This document shows, one piece after another, positions 1 to 13,300 of a stretch of DNA of 64,000 bases. Made by a program: the position numbers and the translations under genes. This stretch comes from Rhyacophila brunnea (taxonomy: Eukaryota > Arthropoda > Insecta > Trichoptera > Rhyacophilidae). Location: positions 62,001 through 126,000 of the forward strand of contig JAGYXB010000791.1 of assembly GCA_022495005.1 (NCBI GenBank), written 5' to 3'. Each line of letters opens with the position of its first letter. The stretch's first letter is position 1. The notes beneath the pieces are model-generated. The model was not told the origin of the DNA. It did not search any database and saw nothing but the letters and a program-made list of their open reading frames with translations.

Positions 1-1060
1 CTTCTGAAAACTCCGTCGCACTTACATGCTGGTTTTGTACAGCCCTCAGTGCGGATAGAGTAAATATACTCAAGACATTAAAGCAGCTAGCATCACAAAG
101 ATAACTCAACAATAATTATATTGAGACAAAGTTAGAATACTATAATCCTAACGCTTATTCTTAGTATTATTAAATTTCAACACTTAAAATAATTGCAGTG
201 TTTTGACAAAACAAACGAGTTTCTCAAAAGTAAATAAGTAGGAGTAAATTGTTTGTCTCGATAAAGTTTCAGATAAGAAATTGAATTACTCAATGTTTTC
301 AAAAGTCTGTAGAGAATTAGGTTGTGAAAAGAAGTAGGTGAAACATTTGTTGCGATAATTTATCATCGAATTAGGCTGCCGTAATTTTTGGATGTCTAAA
401 CGAAGCTTAATAAAAACAAATTGCATGATTATTTTTTATTGTGTAGAATTAGCGAATTCTTAAAATGTATCTATTATTTACATTGAAATTTTACAAAAAA
501 TAATCTATAGAATTTCGGTAACGAATAATTTATTATCGTTAGAAATATAAAAAAATATCGGTGGAACGGCTTAGTAGATTTTATATCTACGATAAAGAAG
601 ATGGTGACAGATAAATTATGCAATGTTTTCACATTCCCATTTGTCAAAGAAAACAACTTCAGGTATTTTAATCATTTCATAGAAATGCATGAATGCCAAA
701 ATTTTATACGTCCAAGATTTATTAGCATCCGGATTCGCTACTTTTATTGCTTTTTGTCAAACAAGCATCCTTTCGCGAATTTACGTGCACACTGTGACTT
801 GTGCATTTTGCTGATTTGGAAAACTTTCGCGTCACTAGAGTGTACAGTCCCCGAGTATTTTATTACTTTTACAAGTAGTATTCGTTTTACATTGAATTAA
901 ATTAGTGTCTCAGTAAGGCTGAGACAGCAGAAATGTTATACGGTGCTCTTAAGTTATTCTAGGATTGAAATTATTATACGTTTTCAGACGTACCGTTCAG
1001 TTTTTACTATTTCTATCCAAGACTAACTTGATTCAAAGTATTTTTTATTTATATATGTAT
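1..1060. other. AT-rich intronic or flanking sequence, nothing recognised
   Basis: Reading frames in this stretch (for example 601-900 on the plus strand) show no family motifs, no splice-bounded codon pattern and ordinary AT-rich composition. I see no gene. Confidence 0.6.
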
Positions 1061-1079
1061 AGTTTTCTTTGGTTTTATG

Positions 1080-1500
1080 TGTAAAGGGTCATCTGGTTGG
1101 ACCAATTATGGTGGCCTATATTTCCCTCATATCTCCTCAAATCCTCAGTAATATTGCAAGACCAGGCGCTACGCAGTTACGAATCAGCAGTCGACCGATT
1201 ATTAATATAAAAACGGCAGCCATTCATCGATCGCGCGCGTACAAACACTGATAACCTAAACCACATTTGAACATCAAGTTCAACGCATCGGGTGACCCAG
1301 CAAACATTACCGCACAAGTGGTAGTGCAACCAGACCAAAGATCCAGCCTCAACAGCAATAATGTTAGTGCCTGGCATCCTAACATAACCCCTCCCCCCAG
1401 AATCCATATCCACCATCACAATCATTCTATCAAAATTAATTACAGTCCACTATAAAAAGCGCAACCTATAAAAATGGTCCTTCGAGCCGGATCTAGAAAG
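1080..1500 (+). other. GC-richer block, possible solo LTR remnant
   Basis: The block stands out from its AT-rich surroundings. It holds a TATA-like element (ttattaatataaaaacgg, about 1197-1214), a run of CpG (cgatcgcgcgcg) and, at 1476-1492, ggtccttcgagccggat. From memory that last string resembles sequence near the 5' end of some arthropod LTR retrotransposons. No matching second LTR, primer-binding site or gag/pol frame is visible, so a solo LTR is only a suggestion. The ORFs on both strands are not recognised. Confidence 0.2.
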
Positions 1501-1925
1501 GGTTTATATAAAAAATGTGACGCCATAAAATATAAAACAATGTGTAATAATTACTATACTAATTAAACTTATTATTTCCCACTCAGAATTGACAGCTTAC
1601 AGTTAACAAAATATTCAGAATTTATACACTGAAATCGATATTATTATAAATATCGACAATTTAGACAGAGGGATAACATATTTCAACCCCTTCCCATTTT
1701 CCGGGTCAAAAACTACTCAAAACGTGTGACGCTATTTCTAGACAACCCCTTAGATTGATATAATAATTGTGTTTATATTGTATAATAGCAAACACTATGT
1801 ATATAATTATCATTTGCAATGGTATATGATTATGTGTGATTTTGATTATATGAGAAAAGTAAAATGACGTGAGATAAGTGTTTGCGGATCTTAAAAAAGT
1901 GCCAGCACATTAGGACTCAGTGTTA

Positions 1926-2590
1926 ATGGTAGAAAAAAACAAATATATGGTTGTCTCCAGAAGGCCGGACGGAACATCTGACACTTTCAGAGCGCACAAT
2001 AGCACTTTTGAGAGGGTTAACAATTTCTCCTATCTGGGCTTTTCCATTAACAGTGATATACGTGAAAACGAAATTAAGTGAGGAATAAATTGTGCTAGTC
2101 TAAAAATGTCGTTTTGTTCTAACCAAAATGCTACATTCAAAGACATTAAAGTGATACTTGAAATGCATTGGATACAAAATTTTATTATTGTATACATTGA
2201 AAAAATGTTAAAAGAGTACTGAGCTCATTTGAGAGGAATGTGCTGCGTGGTTTTTTCGGATCCGTCAATGACAGTCGGAGTAGAGATAAAAATACAGTGC
2301 ATTGTATATTTTACATGAGAGGCCCGGCCCACACACCATACAGCTCATAAAATTCATTAGGTTATGTATCATAAGATAGATGAGTCATGCATGACAAAAA
2401 AGTGACATTCTAGAATATCAAAGACAAAATATGGAGCTAGTGAACTTCGTACAATATAGAAGGATAGTATTTATGCAGGTTTTAAGAATTTAAGAGTCCA
2501 AAACTGTAAGGACTTTGTTGAGATCTGGGTTTGAAGTAAATACTGATAGACCCATTCAGGGTTGTAGCTCCGCGAAGAAGAAATAGAAAA
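1926..2590 (+). pseudogene. Degenerate non-LTR retrotransposon ORF2 C-terminal fragment
   Basis: Three-frame reading gives MVEKNKYMVVSRRPDGTSDT, then FERVNNFSYLGFSINSD. This is the post-RT segment of insect LINE polymerases (usually a Tyr-Met-Val-Ile-Ser-Arg start and a Tyr-Leu-Gly motif). Further on are pieces resembling the conserved C-terminal thumb, and a probable end near 2580. Many stops and frameshifts are present. The fragment is 5'-truncated, as is typical of old LINE insertions, and is antisense to the dpr gene. Confidence 0.7.
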
Positions 2591-2892
2591 TTATTATACG
2601 CTATTTTTAAGTAGATTTATTACATAGTGATTATTATCTTATAAGATACTTAGGTAGTCAAAGTATATAAACATTACGATTTGATTATTTATCGATAATT
2701 GTAGGTAATAAGAATAAACACGTTGTATTCAGCACATAATAATACACTACATTATAATATTATATGCGGTGACTACCAGCGACAGTACATATTCAATGAT
2801 AGTCAAAAATATTGTTTTTTATAAAAATATTAAAATTACTATACTTACAGGATTTCTCAGACACTGATGTGTAGTATAATATGTTGTGGTCA

Positions 2893-3228
2893 CACAGCAA
2901 TTTAGTAAATATATAACTACTAGAAAAAAGCTTTTTAAAAAAAATACGACACCCACCAGGTTCGAGCATGCACCCCCGGGATTCGCGCCCCGGGATTCGA
3001 GCCCCGGGATTCGACTCAGCTCAATAACGCAATTTAAAAAACGCTTCAGAGATTATTGTACAAATACTAGTTAACTTCGTCGCAATTATATAGGACATGT
3101 ATAGCTTAGTGGTCAGAACACATTGACGCGAAACCCGGAGGTCGCAGGTTCGAACCTGTTGGGTGTCATATTTTTTCTCAATTTTTTTGTTTCTAGTTTT
3201 TATATATTTTTCATAAATATTTTCAAAT
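2893..3228. repeat. Inverted pair of tRNA-derived repeats
   Basis: The plus-strand half (about 3090-3168) is tRNA-like: a box A-like tagcttagtggtcag and a box B gttcgaacc, with an imperfect acceptor stem (gacatgt with gggtgtc, about 5 of 7 pairs). The minus-strand half (about 2893-2990) repeats the cgaacctggtgggtgtc end in reverse. Flanking T-rich and ctag segments are also inverted, giving arms of roughly 75-85 bp. Between the arms, ccccgggattcga is repeated three times (about 2973-3014). The anticodon stem does not fold, so this is a SINE-type repeat and not a functional tRNA. Confidence 0.6.
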
Positions 3229-3672
3229 TATGTAGGTATGGTGAATAAAATAATGTTATATTCTTAAATCTTGTGAACTATTCGTGGTATAAAAAAATAG
3301 TTTATTAAATAATAATAAGTATGTTAAAGAAGTGTATGAAACAAGACCAGTAACTACTGACTACATACCATTATTATTTTACTAGTCATAAAATTGATTT
3401 TCTATCTTTTTTGTATGTTCTATTGAAAATCGCAATATTAAAATAGATGCGTTATCATAATAAATAATTATAAAGACACGATAATCATCTATATAGCAAT
3501 ATAGTTATTTTTTTCAATAAAATTCATCTACATTTATCTGTTTGCAAAAACATTTATATATTAGAAGACCCTGATATCAATAAGCAGAGTCTTTTACAAG
3601 GGCTCTTTTATTCTTCACATACTGCATCCATTATTTAGCCAAACAAAGTTTTTTAAAGATGAATAAACATAC

Positions 3673-3841
3673 CATTGAGAACATGAACCCTCACGCTGGC
3701 GACATCAGCGTTGGACGGGCTGCACGAGTACTTCCCAGAGTCTGATGCTGATGCGTCCTGGATGAGCAAGTAAGACGTTGTTGCTTCACCCTTGTCAGTG
3801 ATCACGGAGACGCCTCCGCGGGATGAATCGTAACTTATTAC
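3673..3841 (-). CDS. dpr6/dpr10: dpr6/10-like exon d: rest of Ig domain 2
   Basis: The exon was found by reading the minus strand directly. Translation from the acceptor (TTTTTTCTAG|GTAATAAG) gives VISYDSSRGGVSVITDKGEA, TTSYLLIQDASASDSGKYSC and SPSNADVASVRVHVLNG. This has the DSG-x-Y-x-C motif with the second Ig2 cysteine and the family-typical HVLNG end. The donor is AATG|GTATGT, so 169 nt leave one base (G) for the next codon, as expected for a Gly split across exons. No following exon (family members usually continue with a Glu-His-Pro motif) could be recognised in 1-3672, so the C-terminus is probably beyond the left edge or too diverged to see by eye. Confidence 0.9.
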
Positions 3842-6141
3842 CTAGAAAAAATAACGAAATTAATTTTTATGGCATATATGGACATAAGTTGTAAGTACCA
3901 AAATTTTTTTTCGATCATAAAACGCAATTTAAAAAAATAAAGATAACGGATGAAAATTTCAAAAATTCTGTAGTCATATGCAATATCATCCCAAAATATT
4001 TAAAGTCTCGCAGTCTAAGTACAAGGCACGCAATATTTTGTAATAAAAGCTTGTTTGCTTATGTACTTACTGCTATATTATTTGTAATTATGTGATAATA
4101 AAATATACACAACATATAAGTAGTACAAGACAGGCTCATAAATAAAATAAAAAGTACAAGGCAAGTCGTTTTAATTTATTTAACATTTTCCTATCCACAT
4201 GGCTCACAACGTCAATAAAGCACGTTTAGTCGACCGACCCAACTTTGACAGTGTCACATTAGCGGAAAATTCGCCAAGTGCTTAGCTTATCATATAAATA
4301 AAATCAGCCTATACATAAAATACATGAAAAGGTACGCTAACGTTACGCCAGCCAGAATCTATTTCTTGACTCGGAGAGAGAATAATAACTATATCCCTGA
4401 ATCGTAAAATGCTGCCGATCATATAAATTTACGCCATGAGAAATATATTTTTGAGATGTGTGTTAAATCATATTAATCATGTAAATATAATGTTTATACT
4501 GAATACTTCACAGATTTTCAAAATAAACTATGTAATACATCATATTATAGTATTATTACTAGCGTGTGGAATGGGCAAGCTTAATTTAAATAATTTATTT
4601 ACAATTTAGATATTAAAGTGGTGCTTATAATATAATATTTTATTGATGATTTCATAAATGATAATATTTCATTTTTATCACATATTAAAACAAAAATTTT
4701 AAATTTCATTTTTCACTATGTACCAAATCCCAAAGTCCGACATCACATTTACTCCCATACGAATCAGTACCGGTCAGTTAGTTATAAATTAAGATTTGAC
4801 GAAAACAAAATGTACGTGAAATAAATGTGGATCGTGGATATTGGTTGCCAAATACATTTAAGTAGGGAAGTAATTAACACTGATAATCATAATTATTCAA
4901 CAAATTGTTGCCAAAAAAATAGTTTTTGTAACTCTGTCAAGGGTTGTCTTTAATTTTCCAACGGGAAATTTATCTTAAAAATTACTCATCTAAAAAATGT
5001 TGAAATTTGGGTAAAAAAATGATAAAATATCATCTATTTCATCGATACCGGATATGGGAAAACTGTAAGCCGGACCATAAGGTCAAAATCAGAATTAAGA
5101 TAAGATGACAAATAACACTTTTAAAATAGTTAAACATAATATATTCTGCAATCGAGACATAGGTCTTGACACTCTGTTGAAGGCGATCAGGTGCATATTG
5201 CGCTACGTAGTCTAATATGAACTTTAAAAAAAAAACCTTTTGAAAGCTTGTAGGCTTTCAAAATTTGTTTTTATGAACGAAAGATGAGGATTTCTTGAAC
5301 TGAGTAAATAAACAGAAATACAGTATGTTTTCCATAATGAGATGTATGATTTTGATCTAACTTATAATACAAGAAAAGATTAATACCTAGTTGGAGAGGT
5401 TTAGGAAAATGAGGTTCAATAAAATGGTTACGCGAATTCCATATGTGGTTAAATCACCAAGATGTTTTGTGGCATAAAATAAGATATACAGCAATTGGGT
5501 CGTAAATATTCGAAAAAAGACAGCACCAAAAGATGAAGATATATTTACATTAATTTTATAATAACGGCAGTTATTTTAAATTCAAATGAAACAAGCCAAT
5601 CTCTTTAATAAACACAGGATTTGCTTGTTTTTCCAATGTATATAATTCCATTTAATGAGAATTGATACACTGAACAAAGGAAATCTTTTTTGTGTCTGTT
5701 TTTATCCGAGATGAAAAGGTTTTTTTCTGCTAACCTTTTTTGCAATGAGAGCAATACCTACTAAATGTGTACGGCAAAAATATTATTTGCGCAGAAATAT
5801 TAGAAAGTTTGGTGGGATTCGTCCGTGATTTATTAATCTTTGTGAATGTTTTTTAATTACGCTAATGGTGCTGTAAGGCAGTTCAGAACACTAGAAAAAT
5901 ATTGTTCTGTCCTTCTAAATGCCGAAGTTATATTTTGTTCAAAAATAAACATAAATTATTATTTTGTAATACACCGTTCTATTTCCTAACTGTGCAAACA
6001 GTTTAGTCATTTTTAAACAAATGAAGCCTATTTACAATACACTCTAAAAGTTCTCGTAATTTTGATATAAAATATACCTACTCGTAATTCATCTTATTAT
6101 TTATTTACACCACATCCTATTTTTTATCTATATATATATAT
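3842..6141. other. dpr intron, no gene recognised
   Basis: AT-rich intronic sequence between exon d and the Helitron fragment. A few weakly GC-richer patches are present (about 4190-4270, 5380-5560), but no coding motif, TIR pair or tRNA-like box was seen. Confidence 0.6.
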
Positions 6142-7830
6142 ATCTCTATATATATAAAAATCTCGTGTCACGATGTTTGTGGTCGAACTCCTCCGAAATG
6201 GCTCGACCGATTTTTATGAATTTTTTTATGTATATTTGTTAGGTATGAGAATAGGTCAACAAGTATATTTCATACCGTTAGGTGATTAGGGTATCTCTAT
6301 CCAGAAAAATTTTCTTTTATTTTTGTGACAATTTTTTTTTGTATTTTTTTTACTATTTGGCATAAAAAAATACCTATAACCCCAAATTTTAATTCTCCTA
6401 CGCCCACCCTCCCATTTTTTAATCGTGATTTTATTATTTTTGTATGAACAAATTTAACCATCGTTCGTATTTCAAACGAAATTATTTATGTTGTTGAATG
6501 ACAGATGGCGCTACGTCCGAGAAGAATTTAAGTGAAGCGTCGCGTTATTTTGACATTTCATTCGGCATATCACAACGCAGTGCGTGCAAAATTTTGTACG
6601 ATTTATTTTAATTTATCTATTTTTATGTGCGTGTATTACATTGCACAATGCCAGCAAGACGCAAGGGGGGCCATTTAGGCCGTCGAACGAATAAAGCAAC
6701 AAACATGCGAAATAGTAGAGCAGAAAGAACAGACGAACAAATCCAACAAGAGAACAAAAACGTGCGTGTAAGCATGTCGCAATTGCGTGCATCTCAATCA
6801 TAAGAGGCACGAGCTGAACGAAATCAACAACAACAATTGGAACGGAGCCAAGCGCGCCGGTTCGTAGTTAACACACGCAGAGCAAATGACCGACAACGCT
6901 AACAAGTACATCGAACATTTACATCCGCTTCGTTCCTTCGTCTTGCATTTGAGTACGAGCCAGATATTGAATATTCCGCTCATCCGAAAGTGCTGATTGG
7001 TGCTATGGACAAAGAATGTCCCCATTGTCATGCGCTCAAATTCAAACATGAGTGAGCCGGGATGTGTTGCGCATCAGGAAAAGTGCAACTACCAGAGAGA
7101 TACCACCAGAACCATTGAACGGCTTGCTCATCGGCACGGTTCCAGATTCAAACCCGTTCCTGAAGTCCATTCGCACATTCAATTCATGCTTCCAAATGAC
7201 TTCGTTCGGAGCAACAGAAATAGTTCACAATACTGCGGCAAATGGTCAACAATTCCATTCTACGTTCAAAATCAAAGGCCAAGTATACCACAAAGTAGGC
7301 TCATTGCTGCCAATGCCAAACGAACCACATACATTTTCACAAATCTACTTCATGGGCGGTGAGGACATCAATCATGTAGATGCACGTTGCGGCTACAATG
7401 GCCTCAATTCGCCTATTTCCAGGCGCATCGTCGGCGAACTGGACGCCCTGTTGAATGAGCACAGTGAATTATTGAAATTCTTCAAAGCACACATGCACGA
7501 ATTGCAAAGTGACAATCACGCTATTGTCATCAATCCTGATAAAACACCAGCTGGAGAGCACGTGCGTCGATTCAATGTGCCTGTTGTTGACGACATCGCT
7601 GGAATCATGGTTGGCGACCGCACATCGACGCGAGAAATCGTGATTCGAAGAAGAAACAATAATTTGGAGTTCATCGCTGACACACACCGTTCATACGACG
7701 CTCTCCAATATCCGCTAATTTTCTGGAAGGTACAAGACGGATATTGCATAAACATTAAACAACGAGATCCTGTCACAGGTAATTCATTCATTATGAACAT
7801 CATTAGTCATTTTGAATTGAGAAAATGAAT
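6142..7830 (+). mobile_element. Helitron 5' fragment with broken N-terminal ORF
   Basis: The element opens near 6143 with a TC-start typical of insect Helitrons (tctctatatatataaaaatc) followed by a conserved leader. An ORF begins at 6649 (MPARRKGGHLGRRTNKATN) and is interrupted by in-frame stops near 6799 and 6900 and by frameshifts. The rest reads as the Helitron polyprotein N-terminal part, ending DTHRSYDALQYPLIFW and YCINIKQRDPVTGN. Similarity stops at about 7780, so the HUH (Rep) nuclease and helicase are missing and there is no 3' hairpin. It is a dead 5' fragment, antisense to dpr. Confidence 0.85.
7052..7828 (+). pseudogene. Helitron polyprotein N-terminal region, longest open piece
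   Basis: This 258-codon open stretch is the best preserved part of the Helitron fragment. After about residue 20 it follows the Helitron family, with FNSCFQMTSFGA, FKIKGQVYHKVGSLLPMPN, YFMGGEDINHVDARCGYN and the DTHRSYDALQYPLIFWK segment near the end. The start Met is not the true one: a 2-nt insertion near 7100 shifts the reading frame here, and the natural start is at 6649. This region of Helitron proteins lies before the HUH nuclease, so no catalytic residue is expected. The final residues (MNIISHFELRK) do not match the family and mark the break point. Confidence 0.8.
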
Positions 7831-9052
7831 GGTTGATGTTTTTTTGTTTTTATCGGCGGCCATCGTCTACAGCGCTCTATTCCTCTTTCTGTCATAGATC
7901 CCATCCCCACACACTTACGATACATTCGTTATTTTTTATTTAACAACCAAAATGTTCCATGAATTCAACTGATGTAAGCAAAATTATAATTTTCACTGAA
8001 ATTTTGTGGCTTTTTTTGATCAGGTTTGCGAAAATCAAAGAAACATGCTGTTTTTTTTAAATTAATTTCGTATTTTGAAAATAACTGTAAGCTTACATTC
8101 GCAACGAACAAATTACAAATCAAATGCAATGATTAATAAATGGACCAAATTTACATGCCAGCCTTTCAAAGTTAATACAAAATGTAATCGAAATAAAATC
8201 CTTTTTGAATACATATTGTATATAGAAGATCCTTTTTATTGAATTTTCTGTTATTTGAATAGTTCTTTCATATCTTGTGGCTTTTTATTATCTCAATATC
8301 AATGGTATGAGATTGAAAGGTCTTTATAATATAATATTTTATTCTACCAGGTGAACTAAGAAGTTACATGTTATTTAGTTACAATAATATAATACATTTT
8401 TAGTTAAAAAATGTATTTTCGATAGGAAGTATAAATCTATGGCATAAATAATAAATATAATATCTAAGTTTTATTTGAAAACAGTATTTTAATAACTACA
8501 AATACTTAAATACATTACTTTTATTTTTCAATCACAGCTTCAAATGAGTGATTAAAAAATTTAAATAATACTAATTAATAAAATAATCAAGCAATTCTTT
8601 CGATCATGATAGTAAATATTTCGCATACATCGATTGATCCCAACTGTATTTTTCTTAAGATTATTTTGTGTTGGATTTTTATATACATACGAGTATCTTA
8701 GATAATATCATGACGTGGTTCGACTTGGATTTGAGAATTTAGGAAAGTAATATTGGCTTGATAATAAATGGGGAAAATAAATTGTTCTAACATCATCAAA
8801 GTAGGTATTGTCGACAAACACTATCTATTTTCTACACCTACATTTATAAACGCGAGTATATTTCTCTATGTTACGGGTACCTAATCTATTTCGAGTTTCA
8901 TCCTCTTTTTAAATTAGCCAAGTAATGGGTTTAAATCCGAAATATGAAACCTAATAATGTACCTAATGCCTTTTTCGTAGTTTCGTTAAAATTAACGTTA
9001 CAATATAGTCCATGTGGATTTATTTCGTGATTTACTTCAAAACCATTTATTC
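7831..9052. other. dpr intron, nothing recognised
   Basis: AT-rich spacer between the Helitron fragment and the hAT-like element. The first 100 bases (tatcggcggccatcg) are GC-richer and could be the last bit of the inserted DNA; the rest is featureless. Confidence 0.5.
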
Positions 9053-9060
9053 CGTGCAGT

Positions 9061-9667
9061 TAGAGTTGGGGTTCGGGAATTTCCCGACGGGAATTCTCGA
9101 CAAATTTTCGAGATTCTCAATCCCGAATCTCGAGAAATGAAATTTTTAACATTTCGGGAATTCCCGGATCTCGAGAATCTTTTCTCGGGATTCGGGATTT
9201 CTTTATTATCAAATATTAATTGAAAAAAGACGATTTTCCATATGAAAAAAGTGGACAGAAAATAAGAGAAAATTTTTTTAAAAAACTGATCGGGGCATTT
9301 AACACAATTATTAAGCCAACGTCGACTCAACATCAGGGAATTTCGTGTCTCAAAAGCGTACGCGATTATCAGACGCAGCCATTGGACAGCCTGTGTTTAT
9401 AGAAATTCAATTTTAATAAGAAATGTTTTGAATTATTTTCCTACTTCTATTTTGTTTGTCTTCTTACTTAAATAAAAAAAACATATTTTTTTGGAATTTG
9501 TCTGTTTTTACACTGATTTTAGGATTTCTACTAGTTTTTTTTTTAAGTATCTCGGTATCTCGAGAATTCTTTTCTGGAAATCCCGAATCTCGAGAATTCA
9601 AAATTTCATCATTTCGGGAAATCCCGAATCTCGATATTGAGATAGTCTCGGGAAATACCCAACTCTA
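9061..9667. mobile_element. Small hAT-like non-autonomous element rich in CGGGAATTCCCG repeats
   Basis: The ends are tagagttggg (9061-9070) and its exact reverse complement cccaactcta (9658-9667), close to hAT-type termini that begin CAGAGTTGGG. Flanks cgtgcagt (9053-9060) and catgcagc (9668-9675) match at 6 of 8 positions, which would fit a decayed 8-bp target duplication. Both sub-terminal regions (9071-9200 and 9545-9657) are built of reiterated palindromic words such as cgggaattcccg and atctcgagaat. The middle has no transposase. ORFs over it are by-products of the repeats. Confidence 0.6.
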
Positions 9668-10034
9668 CATGCAGCTACATGACAATAATAAAACTATTGG
9701 GTATAACTTATTTGAAAACACATAATATGTACTACTTAACCTATCTGAACTCTATCGTCCATGAAATCATAAGACTAAAAGGTACAGACAGCCGATAGAA
9801 CGTTAGAATCCATGAACATCTGAAATTCGAAGTGCAATATTGGAAAGCCAAAATCCAGATCATTATATAAAACACTTCTGGGGCTACTCCTCACTTATGG
9901 ATCAGAATAATATTAGGTCATCATTTAAAAATCTGAAAATGATCTGGTAATATGTATAAAAATATTTCCAAGAGCAATATCCGAAACAAATAATGCAAAA
10001 TAAAGTCTACAATAATAATTTGAGAAATCTATCA

Positions 10035-10290
10035 TATCAAAATTGTCCAATTCAGATGGACTAGTCGTGACTTTCGAATATATTTGGATTGACCAGCTCG
10101 AAATGTTTTTAACGTGAAGACGTCTGGTCTGCAGAGTATTGATAAAGCAAAGTTACGGTAGTTGGATGACGTGGCATAGTAATAGTGAGCGATCAGCATT
10201 ATGGATTGGAAAGGAATGTACAAAAATAGGAGACGATAACTTCAGGAAGCCATAACTCATCTCGGGCTTTTGCTCTAAGAGTGATATTCA
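10035..10290 (+). pseudogene. LINE ORF2 C-terminal end, truncated
   Basis: Short stretches in shifted frames match the end of insect non-LTR retrotransposon polymerases. The clearest is LQEAITHLGL at 10230-10260, the usual last residues before the stop in several LINE families. It is 5'-truncated and full of stops, and is antisense to dpr. Confidence 0.5.
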
Positions 10291-10310
10291 TTATCAATCA
10301 TTATATATAT

Positions 10311-13300
10311 ATTCACTTACATGAACTCTTTTTGCATATGTACCTATTTTTTTCTTGAAGATACGTTTTGTTTTTTCCACCTGAAACTGACTCTTTTTGT
10401 TTGTGACTATATCTGAAATAAAGAATTGAATTCACTGATTTTCGATGATAACTTTACAGTTAATTTGAAAATCCAAAATCCGATCCATATTCGATATCAT
10501 GTTATTTAAATATGAAGACACCAAATAAAAATTAATTTCCGTAGTAAATTTTGCATTTTTTATCAGTTTACTATTTAGTTGGCTACCCGTGTAGTTGAGA
10601 ACCCGTGCTATATGCGTTATTATCCCTGCAGTCTCGTATGATATTTATAATAAATACACATACAAACATGGTGATTTTAGTATTATTTCGGTTGAATGCG
10701 TTCAAGATTTTGAAAACGTATGCAATTACAATGTAACAAACATCTTTAGCGAGCAGACCGACATCGTTTATATGAAACCTCTTTGATCTTAGCAACAGAG
10801 GACACTAATGTTCTTCCGCCATCTGTCCTATTGAGGACGTCATTTTTACCTTTTTGTGGATTTTCTTCCGCCCGGAGAACTCTTAAGACCTTTTTGAGGG
10901 CTAGTTCTTTTTTCCATCTCACTCAAAGGGTTTTCTATATTATATATTTTATTAAAACGTGCATGTAAAGCCAAAAATGGGTCGCGAGGTTATTTTTACA
11001 CACGCAATATTCTTTATATTTGGAACATTCGATAATACTCACGATTTTTCATCAAATAAATACGCGGTATTTCTAATATAAACCAATAGTAAAAGGGACT
11101 TTTGAATAACAGTATTCTGGACTGACACAGTAGCGTAGGCGGATCCAGTAGTGGGGGAGCATGGGGGCCATAGGCATCCCTTCGATAAAATATTATTGTA
11201 AATAATTATGTATTTATATCCAATTCATTTTCATTTCATCAGTATTGCCACATTGCTTTAGAATAGAAAATAGATAGATAACAATGGATTTTAATCTTTT
11301 CGAAGCCACGAAGTCTAAAGAAAATAAAATACATTAAAATCACTAATGGTTATAAATTTTATTTAAAAATTATTTATTAGAGAAACAATACACAATAGTT
11401 AGAAAAGATAATGTTATTTTTTTTTAAATACTTTTAAATTAAAAAATCAACTAAAATAAGACTTTTATAAAAAACTTAACTTTTTAAAACAATTGTAAGG
11501 CGACACCTGAACTTGTTAGCATTTTTTGATTTAAGGAATATCAAGTCACAGCCATTGCCACAATAGACATAGATAGCTCTCGCCATTTCGTTGTCTACAA
11601 TAATAGTAAGTCTTTCGCGCTTTTTAGTTGTTGTACCTAGTGATGATTGTTGGCCTGCCTCACACAAATGTGATGTTAAAAACTGTGATAAATATCCCAA
11701 ATTATTCAAGGGTTATTTCAAAAACTAGTATCCGTCGACAAGTTAACCATTTTGTCTTCTTCTTGTAACAAAAAATTAAAAATTGTAAATCATTATATAA
11801 ACTGTGCAAATTTAACATAATTTTGACGAATAAAAGTAACGTATGTTTTTTTTCTATAATAGTGTTAAATATTTTGTACGGAAATAATATTTTCGACATT
11901 TTTATAATGAAACAAAGTAAAGATATCTACCGTATTTCTTTCTGATATGCATTTTTTCCAATGCCAGTTTATCCTACAATTTTTTGGAATACTAATTATA
12001 ACAAGATCATGGAATACCGGTTAAGAATACAGTAAGTAAATAAATGGAAATTTCATCCACAAATCACCAAATAACAACAAACATATAAACGATTAAAAAA
12101 CTAACCTTCTCAATATTCAAGAAAAATGCCATTTTATTAGGTATTTATTAACATTCCGAATGTAGTGTTTGCGCGAAATGCTTTAGATATTTTTCAATGT
12201 ATAATGGTTAATAAAATAATAATATTATAAATTATATTAAATTGTACATGTGTTTTTTAACTCGATAGCTATTTCAGTTATAACATCATTATCAATACTA
12301 AAAAAATAAATGGCTTTTATTCACTTAAGTATAAAAGTCATAGAATGAGGCGGAATAATTTCTCTCTCTCTCACTCTGGGACTATTCAAGAATTATACCT
12401 ACATATTTAAAAACCATTAAATACCTAGTTAAACAGTGTCTCTGATATATATATATATATATATACTTTTCTTTGTTTTGTGAAATTCCTTTGAGAATTT
12501 TGGTCCGAAGTAGGAAATTTCTGGCTATGTGTGGAATATCATATAAATCTCAATTGTCAAAACTGGTTCGGCGACATATATCATGTTTTCTTGTCGGCTA
12601 CCTTATCAATTGGTTCATTTAGTGGTGTCCCAGAATAATGGTCAGTACGCACCTTTCTATCACAATTTGAGTCACTCTTAAGTTTTTTATCTCTCACATT
12701 ACACACGACGAATAGATTACCGATTGACTATTAGTTATCGTCATAAAATGGTACTCAAGAGATACTATAATACTATAAGGGCCATTGAGTTACCCTAAGA
12801 CCCAGGGAACTCAGAAATAATGGGAACTGAAATACACAACGGGTAAGGCGATAGCAGGTAACCGACTCGAGTAAGGATGAATCCGGTTTAAACTTACTGT
12901 CTAGAATACGTTTAACGTCGAATACTGAAAACTGCTCTCGTTTTATGCATTTACGCTCATTTAATGTTGGTGTATTACACACACTATTGCACGTGCATAA
13001 TGCGTGCTTCATTTTCGTAGGACACTCACACATTCAAAAGCCTGCTTCACCATGTGGCGTATTGAATATAGCCTATTGGTATTCTATTTATTATCTGTTC
13101 TGTGCTAAGACCTAATAGATTGTATAACTGATTGAGCTCGGCGTAAATGTTTGGTAGCGAAAAACTAAGCACCGCTCTTGGTTGAACGATCTAAAAGAAT
13201 GCCTAAGCCTTGCAGTGGATAATTTTAAATCACGTTTATTATACATCTATATTCTTTTATACTCACATTTTCCCGGGAGCTTTCCTCTAAGTTTGTGTAT

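Noticed and set aside
3092..3168. Functional tRNA gene
   Set aside because: Boxes A and B are present but the acceptor stem has mismatches and the anticodon stem does not form; a second inverted copy shows it is a repeat.
1..3672. C-terminal dpr exon
   Set aside because: Looked for a minus-strand exon starting with a Gly-Glu-His-Pro type segment after an AG acceptor; none found.
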